Source: Symsagittifera roscoffensis
Taxonomy: Eukaryota; Xenacoelomorpha; Acoela; Convolutidae
Assembly: GCF_963678635.1 (NCBI RefSeq)
Contig: NC_087063.1
Coordinates: forward strand, 18,273,814 to 18,337,813
Direction: 5' to 3'
DNA length: 64,000 nucleotides
Position numbers and translations under genes: made by a program. Positions 21,000 through 32,066 of the stretch are shown here, in pieces. The notes under the pieces were generated by a model, which searched no databases, had not been told where the DNA came from, and saw nothing but the letters and a program-made list of their open reading frames with translations. Each line of letters opens with the position of its first letter. The stretch's first letter is position 1.

Positions 21000-21544
21000 G
21001 GGTTCGTAAAAATAGCTATTCAGAGACTTCCTAAATTTTCACCCGATACCCTTCCGGATACGTTCTCCGATGCTATTTTGCTATTTGTACTAACTAGGAA
21101 GGGTGTATTTCCTTTCCCTAGACCCTTCCGGATTGAAGCTAAGCCTCTTATTTGACAGTTCACCTTTACTGTGAAGGGTCTTATCTCTAGCCTAGTTTCG
21201 ACTCGACTATGGTTTTCTGATTCCCTTAGCCTTACTTTTTCGTCTAGAACAGCGTAAAATTGCCTTATTCAACCGTGGCTACCCTTTGGTAGGGGTGTAA
21301 GGGCTTTCCAAAAAAATTTATAAAACTTGAAGGGTCTACCTCCCCAAATCTATTCCACCCACCGAGTCCTGTTTTACCTATCAGCCTTCGAATTGCCCCA
21401 GCTAGACCTACTAAAATCCTCAGCGCAATCACTTTCCCAAAACTGATTTGGATTTCAATCCACGCAAATCAGTTACAAGTTCTTTTCAATTTAGTTTTAG
21501 TGTCACGAATATCCGAGTTTAGACCTGTTTTGTTTTGGTCTGGT

Positions 21545-21552
21545 CTTTTATA
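21545..21552 (-). promoter_or_regulatory. TATA box, distal copy
   Basis: TATAAAAG on the minus strand at the same place in tandem unit 2, 979 bp upstream of the proximal copy. The sequence around it is nearly unchanged. Confidence 0.45.
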
Positions 21553-21654
21553 GAAGGCAAGTTACCAGTGCAGTCACTGGTTCCTAGCCTGTCTCTTAAT
21601 AACCTAATACCTTTCAATATTTTCTTTTCTTTTGTCTTCTTAAGTGTTGACGAA

Positions 21655-21962
21655 ATGATACCCCTCCAGATTGACAAAAACTGGACCCCTCAGGATTGGA
21701 AAAATTAGTACCCCTCCAGTTTGGCAAAATTGGGACCCTTTCGGATTGGCAAAAGTGGGACCCCTCCGGATTGGCAAAAATCAGACCCCTCCGGATTGGC
21801 AAAAACAAGACCCCTCCGGATTGGTAAAATTGGATTTCCTCGGATTGGCAAAAATAAGACCCCTCCGGATTGGTAAAAAGAAGACCCCTTCGGATTGGCA
21901 AAATTGGGACCCCTCCGGATTGGCAAAAATGGGACCCTTCCGGATTGGGACCCCTCGGGGTT
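21655..21962. repeat. 25-bp minisatellite, array 2
   Basis: The same GACCCCTCCGGATTGG-type repeat in tandem unit 2, about 12 copies. Copy-to-copy differences only partly match array 1, so the arrays have changed since the 979-bp duplication. Confidence 0.9.
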
Positions 21963-22308
21963 CGTAAAAATAGCTATTCAGAGACTTCCTAAATTTTCAC
22001 CCGATACCCTTCCGGATACGTTCTCCGATGCTATTTCGCTATTTGTACTAACTAGGAAGGGTGTATTTCCTCTCCCCAGACCCTACCGGATTGAAGCTAA
22101 GCCTCTTATTTGACAATTCACCTTAACTGTGAAGGGTCTTATCACTAGCCTAGTTTCGACTCGACTATGGTTTTCTGATTCCCTTAGCCTTACCTTTTTG
22201 TCTAGAACAGCGTAAAATTGCCTTATTCAACCGTGGCTACCCTTTGGTAGGGGTGTAAGGGCTTTCCAAAAAATTTTATAAAACTTGAAGGGTCTACCTC
22301 CCCGAATT

Positions 22309-23560
22309 AGTGAATTTGCTAAAAACAATCTTAAAAAAAATTCACGCATATTTTCTTAAATAATTGATAGTTCTATGAGTAAGTTCACCTAATTTATGAT
22401 CTAATGGTACCATGATTGACTGGGTTTGTCCAGTAGTTCCGAAGTTATTAACAAAAACGTCTTTTTTCTGAAATCAAAAATTTTTCTCTCTTATAGGTTC
22501 CGCCTAACTTTTTTTGCAATTCTGTTCTTTTCGACCTAAAAATTATTGATCCGAGCTCAAAAGGCCTATACTCTTCTAGTTCAATGGGAAAAACCCGATC
22601 TAAAACGTTCCAGCTGAAAAAAACTTGCCAAAAACAATGCTATTTGGACCCCTCGGGATTGATCAATCCACTAAATCAAATACGTTAAGTTCGATTTCAC
22701 TGTAACCCCGAAGGTTATCGGCAAACGGGTTTTAAAACCTATCGATTCACTAGTGAACGTTGTCCGAACAACAATTTTTACTGTCCTTAATCAAAAATTT
22801 TAAAAAATTTTCTTATTTTGTAGCGTTTTGTTTTTTCAAGAATTAGGAAAATTCGGTTTTTGGTACCCAATTAGTTCCAACCACTTCTGAATTAAACTCA
22901 ACCGGCTCTACCTATTATACTAGTACAGTTACGATGTAACTCACTAACTTAGTGCTTTTTCCGTTTCAAAAAATATCGATATCTCAAAATGGTATTGGAG
23001 TTTTAATCTAGGCTCTATAAACAAAAATATTTGTAATACTATACCCCTCCGGTTTTGCTCAATATCCGAATTAAGTTGCTCAACTCCGAAATTTGCAGTT
23101 CGGTGAAGGGTCACTACAGTGCAGTCACTGTCGAGCCCCCCACAGATTAATATCTTACTTTTTGTACCAAAAGGGATACAAAATTTTTAACGATACCCAA
23201 CAGTCGATTGTTGTTGTCCTTGAGCCCCTTCTTGTCGCTCCTTGAACTGCTTGCCGGATCAGTCTTCTTCTCTAATCCCGAGACCCTTCCGGATTGAGCG
23301 CAAATTAGCGTTAACGTGCTTAAATACTCAAATAACCCTAAAGTACAAGCACCACAAACGGGCCACACAATTGATTGTAACGATACTAACTAATATAAAT
23401 GCATAGATAACAACAATATATCTAACAACAACAAACGGGAGGGTCGGATCACATCTCGTGATTTCTATTGATTTTACACTTTTTTACTGTTTTTGGTTTT
23501 TTCGGTTATTTTTTATGTTTTTTGTTTTTCTTAGGTACTATACTACTTTTTGTTTGGTTT
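22309..23560. other. LTR body without coding signal
   Basis: AT-rich sequence with solitary copies of the minisatellite core (CCCCTCGGGATTG at 22651, CCCCTCCGGTTTTG at 23044, CCCTTCCGGATTG at 23283). No frame of interest. A Ser/Lys-rich minus frame at 23147-23368 is not convincing. Confidence 0.4.
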
Positions 23561-24001
23561 CTTGTATAATTTTAAGAGTTTTTGGTCACGTGCCACTCAG
23601 GAAATGACGGGACCGCGAATCCCCCCACCCTTCCCCGTTCGTATGAATTGCTCGGTAACGATTGTAGCGGCACAATTTTTACAACTCGGAGTGGTTTACG
23701 ACATTTTCTGACCGCAATTTCAATCTTCGGCCGTTTTCTCGTACTTGTTTTCACTTTAAATATTGTTGTTCTGTTTTTCTTCAGTTTTTTCTCCAAAATG
23801 GCTGTTTCACGTTTCAGCATTTCTCAGAAAGTCCAAAAATTTGAAGTACCAGAATATTCTGACCTTCACGGTTTGTTTGATTGTTCAAATAACGTTGCTA
23901 ATCCGTTAAAACCATTAATCTTCCAGGTCAGATGTTCTTTTCTGGTCAATAAAAATTCCAACACGAAATTGCATTCTCGTACATTCTGGTCGAATGTCAC
24001 A

Positions 24002-24540
24002 TTGCTTGCGTCTAAATACAGCTCTGGCTAGCGACTAAACACTGGCTAGCTTCTAAATACATTTTACATAAAAACATCTATGTGACATTCGCCCGGAAGT
24101 ACATATCGACGGAAAATAAAGCTAGGTGGTAAAACGACTGACTAGCGTCGAAACACAGCTCTACATGCTTTTCACCTCTCTGCCAAAGCCAGTTCTTTTG
24201 GTGGCCTTTCTAAATTCGGGGCGACAAAAAAAAACGTTACTGTTTCCGGCTTCAATCAGAACGCTCTGATTAACTTAATTATATGCAAAACAGTGGGCTC
24301 ATGGCTGGGTCTCAGTATCCCCAGACCACGAGGTCACTCCTAAAAACAGGGCTACTACTTATTCATTATATTGCTATTGTTTTTGTTCATTAGATAAAAA
24401 TCATCATCTCCATCGAAGGTGGATCAACCGTTTCCATCAACTCCTAGCTTCTCATGATCTGAAAACGAATATAGATGTTAAATAAGATCAACTCAAGAAA
24501 TTCCAGGAAGCTAAAAGTTGTGAAAATAACCAGTTACAGT
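24002..24540. other. Flank between two LTR copies
   Basis: No gene seen. 24006-24175 has a loose repeat of the type CTAGCGWCKAAACACAGCTC (copies near 24006, 24030 and 24143). Confidence 0.35.
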
Positions 24541-25020
24541 TCTGTCCCGAGACCTTTCCGGATTGTGCAATCTGCAGAAAAAACATTCTTATTTTTTTCC
24601 GGAAGGCTGGACACGTCGTCCCAACACCCTTCCTTGTTCTCGTGAACTGCTCTGTAACAATTGTAGCGGCACAATCGTTACAACTCGGAGTGGTTTTTGA
24701 CAATTTCTAATCACAATCTCAATCTTCTGTCGTTTTTCCGTTGTTGTTGTCTCTGAGACTACTGTTGTTCACTCTGAGAAACTTGTTGTTCTGATTTCGC
24801 AGATTCAGTTGGTGCGAAATAATAAAAGGTTACGTGTCGTTCACGTCCAAAATGAATTTTTAAAAATTAGCATGTTAGTCAAAACTAACCCCTCCCGACT
24901 CATCTAATCGTTCAATTAGCGTCACTAATCCATCAAAACCGTCAATTTTCTCGGTCAGATGTTCCGAAAAAAATTCGAATACGAAATTGCGTTTTGTCCA
25001 TTCCGGTCGAAAGTCTTACA
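24541..25020 (-). repeat. Diverged LTR fragment of the same family
   Basis: Shares with 23277-24001 the blocks CCCGAGACCYTTCCGGATTG, ATTGTAGCGGCACAAT, TTACAACTCGGAGTGGTTT and the end CYGGTCGAA.GTC..ACA. It is shorter, with deletions, and clearly older. It may be a solo LTR or the 3' LTR of an older element whose remains lie at 27-29 kb. Confidence 0.65.
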
Positions 25021-25525
25021 TATATGGAGGCCAAAATTGCATCACCCGGTAAACACTGAAAGCATCCCACTATTGAGTTGCTTATTTCAAACTTATTGAA
25101 ATCTATACTGAATTCAAACAGGAAAATCAAAAAAAAAATTAACCATTGCAATATCCGATATAGTTTAGTGAAAAAATACTTTTGTCAAACATGTTAAAAA
25201 ATACGTTGAAAAAGCTTAGGCATAACGAGATAGTCAAGCCCGCGTTTAAACATATAATAGATTGTAACATCCTCGTGTATGCATGCATTGACAACTTGTA
25301 AGTAATGTGGAATCACGATGATGGTAACATTATCAAAACCAACGATTTTTCGATAGAAAATTTCCAATTTTCTTTAGTCTTGAACTATGTAAATTTTACT
25401 CCAAGATGGTAATACGTCATCAATCTGGATTAGTACAATAGTAGTTAAATTTAGGCGCAAATTTAGAGCCCATTTTTGTTAAAAGTTACTTACAAATTCA
25501 GCAGGAGTTTTACAGCGACCGTTAG

Positions 25526-25879
25526 CAAATGATCAGAACTACCCTCTCTGAAAGTCTCAATTCTCCATTTGAAGCACTCACAATTTTTAGGAGTCTGAAA
25601 TGCCAGAATTGATCATCCGCAATAAGCTTTTGATTATGCGTGAAAAAAGTAGAAACAGCTTAGGAAAGAGTTAATGAAATTGTCAAAATGGTTGTTTCAA
25701 ATTTCTCGTGGACAATTTTTTCACTTCGCATGAACAATTTTTTCACACCGTTTATTTGAGATCACCACAATGCAAAACTAACGCAGACGGTAAAAACTGG
25801 TTTTTTGAGACCCGTCAAAAGTGATAAGAGATAAAAGCGAAAAAATGAGATTTTCAGAGAGGGTAGTTCAAATCATTTA
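25526..25879. mobile_element. TIR element, about 354 bp
   Basis: Left end AAATGATCAGAACTACCCTC and right end, reversed, AAATGATTTGAACTACCCTC continue as CTCTGAAARTCTC. The inverted ends are about 30 bp. No coding capacity, so a MITE-like element. The target duplication is not resolved. Confidence 0.7.
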
Positions 25880-27299
25880 GTGTCGGTCGATGTGAAAATT
25901 TTGTTGGTAATCAGTGTAAATATTGTACAAAATGTTCCTTAAAGTAAGTTTTTCACAAAATATCAGCATGAAATTGCCTTTAGGTTTGTCCACTAGTGTA
26001 TATTGTGGTCTAAGACTCGATCGATGTCCATCACAAGACAAAAAATTCCGGTCTGAACATAAAATAATTTAATGTCTTGAGTAATGTTTGTAAAAACCGT
26101 TCGCTCAAGTCACTTATGACGTAAAGAAAATAGGCACTAAAACTACTGACTCTAGTGTTAGGGAAACCGTCTCTTAAGCGTTTTTCGCTCAATCAGTCCC
26201 AGCCAGTTCGCAGTTCACCTATGACATGGAACGTTTGAATCGTTACAGCTTAAAAGCCTTTACCAAAATAACCCAGCCCCCTCACTCTAGATACAAAAAA
26301 AATTCCCCCATGGCAAGGTCTCTAAATATCTAAAAAATGCTCACGCCACTAAAAACTTGGTCGGTACCTCAAATAATTAATAATAGTTTTTGTTAGTTTT
26401 CAGATGATCAACCAGAGTTACGCCTTACCTATTCATAATCAGATATAAGGCCTTCAAGTAAGAAACATTAGGAAACTAAATGGAGCTAAACACAAAAAAT
26501 CTGGATCTAACTCTATTAAAGTATTCAAGATAACACAGAAACACTCAAGAAGTGTTATAGTAAAAATGCTCAAGCAGTATCTTGCTCTTCAGTTAAGCTT
26601 CTCGTAACCATTCTTAAAACTCTCTGTCCGAAACAAGAAAGTTCTACTCAGCAATTTAGGCAAATTGCGAACAACTATTTGACTCTAGATCACTTTGCAG
26701 TGTTTTTTCTGCAACTTTTAAGTCGACTGTTCTCACTTTTGTTTCTTATATTTCAGTTGCTGAGAGAAAATTGAACAAAACAGGACCGATGTGAAAGTCT
26801 CAAAAATTCAATCTGAACCACAAAAAAACCAAACTTCATTCAATTGAACGCCTGGCTCACAATCCCTGCACTCCGAATCGATGTCCTCAGTGAGCCTCCA
26901 GAATACCTAGAAAAACAGTGCCCGTGGTCATTCACAGGGTTGCCGCTCATGAAAAACTGATCTACTTCCCCAAAATCAGAGAAGTATAAAAATGGTCATG
27001 CTGAAGAGCTATTCAATTCATCATTCACCTGTACATAGATCTGACTTTAAAAGGTTTTTCAAATTTTTTTCTATCAGCGCAATCAAATTTGCAATGCAAT
27101 TTTTGATATATACTAGATTTATTAGAATAACTAACAATAAATGTCTTTAAAATGACCTAATTCATAAAAATTTTAATCTGAGGTCACAATCAAGCTCCAG
27201 TCCAAGATTCTGCTTCTAACCTCAAGTATTTTTTGGAAGTAGCTCAGATCCACTTAACTTACGCTTGATGTTCTAGGCGCGAAAACCTACTGTTCTGTG
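25880..27299. other. No feature seen
   Basis: AT-rich sequence with no convincing frame, TIR pair or tandem repeat. Confidence 0.4.
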
Positions 27300-29400
27300 A
27301 TTTTTTTCTGATAGTTTTGTTTCGTCTTTGAAGCTGATCACAATAGCTTCCCAGTTTTCAGCTGGCTGTAAGCCTGCATCCAATCATTTTGTTCTTGTAA
27401 TCAAAAAGCGTGGTTTGGTAGCTTCAAAACCTTCACCTACCTATTCCGACAAAATGACGTATGAAGACTCGGGCTCATGTTCTGTGCCAAGTCTTCATTC
27501 AAACTTGACTCTTTGTGATGTCTCTTGATACTTTGTCTGCTCTTTTAGATCCAGTTTTACCCCATTCCGACAAGTAAACACAAGTCTTTTGAAGGCTACC
27601 GGACCAAATCCAGTCATGAACGGTCAATTTTATTTTGAATGCTTCCTTCTGTGTTTCTTTGCCACATTACATAACCAAGAAGTCATCATGGCTCTCAACC
27701 TTCGGAAAAAAAGTTTCGCGATTCCATTCCGTAAGTATGGCGAATGATCTGCAAGACGGTTTCGAATAATTCTAGTTTCCGGTTGAAATCAATATGTGTA
27801 TAAACTCTGTTGTGGGTGATTTCGTCTCTCGATATTTCATGGAGTTCAACTCAATACATCGTGATGCTAGCATAGAGCTCACAGTAACTTAATTGACATT
27901 CTACTGGTTATCTGGTAATCCAAGGGACTTGATTTTTTTATATCCCGGACATAGCAAAGGTTGTTTTTCTCGGGGTCCAGAATGTCTGAGCGTTGTACTG
28001 AGAAGGATAATCTCCCTGCAATCAATTGATGCTTGTGTTGTTCCTGTCGCCAAATGCCATAAGTAATGGCTCAAATTCCATCATTTTGGCTTGAATCGAA
28101 TCCGTTTCATCCACCGTTGGAGCATTTTTCCAATTGTGCTCTGCATCTCGAAATCACTTGAGTTTTCCTTTTCATAGCCAAGAGTTCACTTCCCCAGATT
28201 TTACTGAAGTCTTCCACCTTTGCTCCAGCCAATTCTCACCACAGTTTCTTCAACAAATTGAGCGACTGACAGGAAATACGTGCCAAACGTAAACATGTTG
28301 GAACCGAGACTGCTCTGTAGATCAGGATGCTCTGGCTCGACACTTCCACCAGCATCATATGCACAGGATAGTTACTCTCAAATTAATTTGTCATGAGTTC
28401 GCATTGTTCGGTCGTCCGCATGCCTCCTTTATTTAAAACACCATATCAGCCTCTAGATCAACTTTCTGTCCCTTGATATGTTTTAGATTCAGTTGTGATT
28501 CATGGCCAGGTTTCTAGACTACTCCCTGTGAGCAGTTTATATCTGAACTCCAGTAATTCAGGTGACTCTAGTCTACCCATTTTCGAGAGAAACCCAAGAG
28601 AAGTGGCTACGTTAACGATCGTGCTGGCCTAGCATTCCGCCAGGATTTGTACATATTTTTTGTCTTTTTCTGCAATGTCATCGAACCGCGTGACTAAGTC
28701 TTCCTCTCTGAAAGGTTGAATCCGCGCACAGGAACTTCCATTACAAATGTTACCCCTCCACTCAGCTCAAGATCCAAACCATTGCCTGGTTTTAACTTCT
28801 TTCGCCCGTCTTTTAACTCCTCGACTTTTTCCTTGGAGGTAGCTTGACGAGGCAAGATAAGTTTGTGGACCACATTCAGATCCCCCCGATCTTCAATCCA
28901 ACTTGGCAACAGCTTCGTTTTTTGTCCTGATTAACTTGTATACTACACCTAGCTTCGTGACCAGGATGTCGAATTCCACTATCTTTTTGCCCAGAAATTC
29001 AACAATTTGACAATTTTAAAAGTAATATTTGCGCTGCCTATCTTTGCAATTAAAACGCGTTGTAGGAGGCACCCATGATGCCTGCCATAATATGATGTTC
29101 TCCCCTTTTCGATGGTTTCGAGTATTTTTCAGCTCTAACTAGTGTTCGATGAACGTCGTGGCTGCTGTCAAATTTCTTATTGGAAAATCTTCTTGTTTCA
29201 TTGTTCTTTGCATGATTCGCTCAGTTTATCTAGGCTGGTCATCTTTCTCAATCCCCATCTGGTATACGCGCTTGACTGCTGTTTCAAGTTGCAAACTCCT
29301 TCAGGTACACAATTTTAGAACCCTCTGTTTAAATTCAGTCTCGTCCAACACTCTGGAATGACCTCTCACTTACCTTTTAAGAAGGCGTTCATTGCTTTTC
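27300..29400 (-). pseudogene. Heavily decayed relative of the giant element's second coding region
   Basis: Base composition rises and the minus strand reads as protein with many stops. Around 28.65-28.9 kb it reads VEELKDGRKKLKPGNGLDLE, then by frameshift REEDLVTRFDDIAEKDKKYV and, after a stop, NVATSLGFLSKMGRLESPEL. Near 27.6 kb it reads MTGFGPVAFKRLVF, and near 27.4 kb AENWEAIVISFKDE. The order and spacing loosely parallel 6.9, 6.7 and 5.4 kb of the giant element (LKLKPGTDDD, LRIAALGADAF, MDPCFVGINATV). Similarity is faint by eye, so homology is an inference. No intact gene is left. Confidence 0.45.
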
Positions 29401-30439
29401 GAAGAGTTGCTCTAAATTAGACCTTTGTTTGTTTTATTGGTGCTGATGTTATGCGGATCTTCTTGGCAAATATAGAAGACTAATTGGGGTCAAACGTTTT
29501 CATCCATACCTCTTCTCACTACCTACCTTGCTTTAGCTAGGCCCCTAGTGCGTTTGTTTTATGAGATCTGGTCTCGCTTTTAATCGTTTTCAAGAGTTTT
29601 ATTTGAAAAAATGCACCGCTTGCTTCGAATTTTTTTCCGGAATTCAAAATAACAAAAAGTTCTTAGCGGTTACATTGTTATGGACACATTTTCGCACAAA
29701 CATTTTCACGTTTTTTCAAAGATTTACTTTTGATGTTTAGGACCGCTATCACTTATTGGTACAGAATAATGTCCTTCGCAGAAGATACAAAATCAAGCTG
29801 ATTGTCTATCTACACCAAGACCGCAGTTTTGAAGCAAGGTGCCGTGAGTTTTTTCATACGTATTAATTCCATGAGTTTTCTGTTCTTCACTTTTACCTTT
29901 TTTCAAGAAAAACATTCAATCACGTCAAGGCAGATTTTTTTAGTTAATAGATGTGCAATTGATATCCGCTTTTGATAGCGATTTGAAAGCAGCTCTTCGT
30001 TGCTTTTAAGTGTTGGCCGCTCATTATGATTAAGGCAAGATTTTTCAGTATTCCAATTTCCTCGATGCTGTAGTCTCTACGAACTCAACCTCATTTCGAG
30101 TTTTCAAATTTCAGTGACTTCTTCGAAAATACCTGATTTTCTTAGCTTCATCCAGGATCTGTGTTTTTGAGTCTAGAATATGGTTTTTGAGTAATTGATT
30201 TAATCTTGGCAATAGTTTATTCTAAACTAGCGGCAATTTTTTGTTGATACATTTTCTGTATTTTTGATCACTGATACTGGGTCGGGTCCATGTAAGACCG
30301 GTTTCAGAGCTGACCAGAGGCTGCAGCTTTTAGGTGGATTGGGATTTTGCTCTTTGTTTTGCAGTTCTAGAGCCTCCGTGGCTTTTTTGGCTGTTACTTT
30401 CGATGCACGTTTTTTTTTCCATTCGTTTGATGATTCATT
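29401..30439. other. AT-rich, possible continuation of decayed coding region
   Basis: A minus frame at 30227-30445 (72 codons, Lys-rich, no domain) might be part of the same decayed unit. Otherwise I see nothing. Confidence 0.25.
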
Positions 30440-30868
30440 TTGCATTCTATTTCTGCACCTTCAGTTTCAGGAAATCTCTATCATGAAAAAAAAATTCTCA
30501 ATTTGAAAAATGTTTTTTTTTCTTATTTAAAACATTCAACGATTTCACTAACGTTCATTCTTAATTCATCTTACAACCAGCGGGTACAACCGCCAATCTT
30601 TTCACTCCGAACATTTTTTTTGGAAGATTCTAAGTCTATTTGCATTGAAAATTTTGATCAAAAACGTCGATTCTGCTTGCTCAGCAACCAGATATCCTTG
30701 TTAATGATTGGTTCGATCATCGTCTATGAAACGAACTTAGTCTCAAATGAGTGCTTTTACTTTTCGCGCGCACTCAACAATGGGCACTTTACACCCAATG
30801 AGTTTGATCAGGCGGTATTAGATCTCAATACTTCACAACAACTGTTCACGTTTAGACCGCACCTTTGA
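30440..30868 (+). CDS. Unrecognised 142-codon open frame
   Basis: Longest frame in this part of the window. The protein is Phe/Leu/Ser-rich with an IGSIIVYE hydrophobic stretch and a hydrophilic C-terminus (ALNNGHFTPNEFDQAVLDLN). I do not recognise it. AT-rich DNA can give such a frame by chance; a spliced exon is possible but no clear splice sites were identified. Confidence 0.2.
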   Translation: MHSISAPSVSGNLYHEKKILNLKNVFFSYLKHSTISLTFILNSSYNQRVQPPIFSLRTFFLEDSKSICIENFDQKRRFCLLSNQISLLMIGSIIVYETNLVSNECFYFSRALNNGHFTPNEFDQAVLDLNTSQQLFTFRPHL

Positions 30869-31186
30869 AGTGATCAAAAAAAATTAAGAAAGAAAAACAA
30901 TAAAAATTGATGAGAGATATCTGAAAATTTGAAGCAATTTTTTTCGATCAAAGATATCATATATATTCGAAAATTTTTATCGAATTGCTTGTTGCTTGCA
31001 TTGTTTGACCCCCAATTGCTAGATTCCTCTAAGTTTATCGATCCTCTTTTTATTTTTTAAAAATTATTGTTATCAGTTGAACTCATTGCCAATGCAGCTT
31101 TACCTGTGATGCAATTGATCCAAAATTAGATTATTAATTAACCCATGGAGCAGAAGTAGAACAGTCATGGTTGAACTGGACTGACC

Positions 31187-31434
31187 ATGAATAAAAAAAT
31201 AACAACTGGCAAATATGTGCACTGGGCGGGTGATGTTCCTCGACAACAACAAAAACTATGGCCTAAAAGCAATATCAACAGTATCAGCATTGACAGTTCC
31301 AGTAGCAACAAAAGGCACCTTAAAATCTCGGACATCGAGAGCGAAGAGAACCGGGTTGACAAAATCGCTCAAAGAAGGGCAAGAGCTACTTGTGGATCTT
31401 ATAGATAAATAAAGTCGGTCTTTGTAAAAAAAAA
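31187..31434 (+). CDS. Possible 3' coding end with poly(A) signal (retrocopy or terminal exon)
   Basis: Two overlapping plus frames are open here: 31215-31412 (ends KEGQELLVDLIDK, Lys/Thr-rich) and 31187-31408. The stop of the first lies within GATAAATAAAG, so AATAAA overlaps the stop, and 17 bp later there is a run of nine A. A very short 3' UTR followed by A residues could be a terminal exon or a processed copy of an mRNA. I do not recognise either protein and cannot tell which frame, if any, was translated. Confidence 0.3.
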
Positions 31435-31624
31435 TGTCTCTAAATTTTTCGTTTTAGAAAGAGGAAAGTTCAATCGAAATAAAGTTTTAAAGACAGAAAC
31501 CGAGTGAATAGAAAAAATTTAAAATTGAATAAGTTCTGGATTCTTAGAGGTTCTTCAGACATTTATTGAACGATTATGGGTGTGTAAGGAGGTGGGCAAG
31601 CTTGTATATTTCTCTGAATGTCAA

Positions 31625-31846
31625 CCCAGTATGATTTACCCCAAAGCGGGAAAGGAAGAGCAGTTATGGGCGTACGACCTTGCAAGCCATAGTGGAGCTG
31701 AAAATGCAGGCGACAGAGCACAACCGACTGCTTAGATCACTTTTCGATCAGAAGAAAATCAAAAAAGAGTCGAAGGCCGAAACTGCTGAGGCGGTTCATT
31801 CGGGTTCCGATTTCGCTAATTGGCAAACCTCACCAAGGTAACAAAG
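31625..31846 (+). pseudogene. Coding-like fragment, unrecognised
   Basis: Balanced base composition against the AT-rich surroundings. One plus frame reads FTPKRERKSSYGRTTLQAIV and then a charged helix (MQATEHNRLLRSLFDQKKIK) to a stop at about 31846. It resembles the coiled tail of DNA-binding or transposon proteins only in general character. A second frame is also open for about 45 codons. Confidence 0.25.
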
Positions 31847-31900
31847 AACAAAACAGTTTCACATGGCAGATTGAGGTAAAACTAACCCCAAGTTTGCGTC

Positions 31901-32066
31901 CGTTTAAATCCCACGTTTTTAGTTTTTTTAGAAGAAGTTTACGACAGCACCCTTTGAAAGTTTGACGATAATTATAGGTACATAACTAATAAATGTGTTC
32001 GTTTTCTTTCACATACTGCTAGTAAACCCATTTCGGAAACTACTAAATGCAAAACGCCTTGTTGTT
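31901..32066. repeat. Direct repeat copy A (about 165 bp)
   Basis: Matches 32908-33072, including TTTACGACAGCACCCTTTGA and ACTACTAAATGCAAAACGCC, with a few substitutions. The copies lie about 1.0 kb apart. Confidence 0.85.

Larger units (their letters stand above)
20372..21350. repeat. Tandem unit 1 (979 bp) in 5' LTR
   Basis: Starts at ACCCACCGAGTCCTG and is followed directly by a second copy 979 bp further on (21351-22308). The two differ by scattered substitutions and small indels. Each holds a TATA box and a 25-bp minisatellite. Confidence 0.85.
21351..22308. repeat. Tandem unit 2 in 5' LTR
   Basis: Second copy of the unit above, from ACCCACCGAGTCCTG near 21357 to GGGTCTACCTCCCC near 22304. 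Confidence 0.85.
1..24001 (-). mobile_element. Giant Ty3/gypsy-like LTR retrotransposon, decayed, left end outside window
   Basis: On the minus strand the order LTR, Gag with two CCHC knuckles, protease, RT, RNase H, integrase is seen, which is the Ty3/gypsy order (integrase after RNase H). A further 9 kb of coding sequence follows integrase before the second LTR. The LTR ends at 24001 and 266 match each other over about 250 bp, both start TGTGAYATTCGACCAG, and the 266 copy is preceded on the minus strand by a G-rich tract as expected for a polypurine tract. All frames carry stops and frameshifts. The length, at least 24 kb, is far above the usual 5-12 kb. That the second coding block belongs to the same element is inferred from its orientation, its position between the two LTR ends and its similar composition and degree of decay. 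Confidence 0.75.
20080..24001 (-). repeat. 5' LTR of the giant element (inner boundary approximate)
   Basis: The outer end at 24001 is well supported by the match with 266. The inner end is inferred from the promoter and poly(A) signal and could lie anywhere from about 20.0 to 20.4 kb. If right, the LTR is nearly 4 kb. It contains two 979-bp tandem units, each with a minisatellite and a TATA box, and isolated copies of the motif CCTTCCGGATTG further out (21124, 23285). Confidence 0.5.

Noticed and set aside
20635-22113. Several 70-98-codon frames on both strands reading GPLRIGK/PPDWQ repeats
   Set aside because: They are translations of the 25-bp minisatellite, open in many frames because the unit lacks stops.
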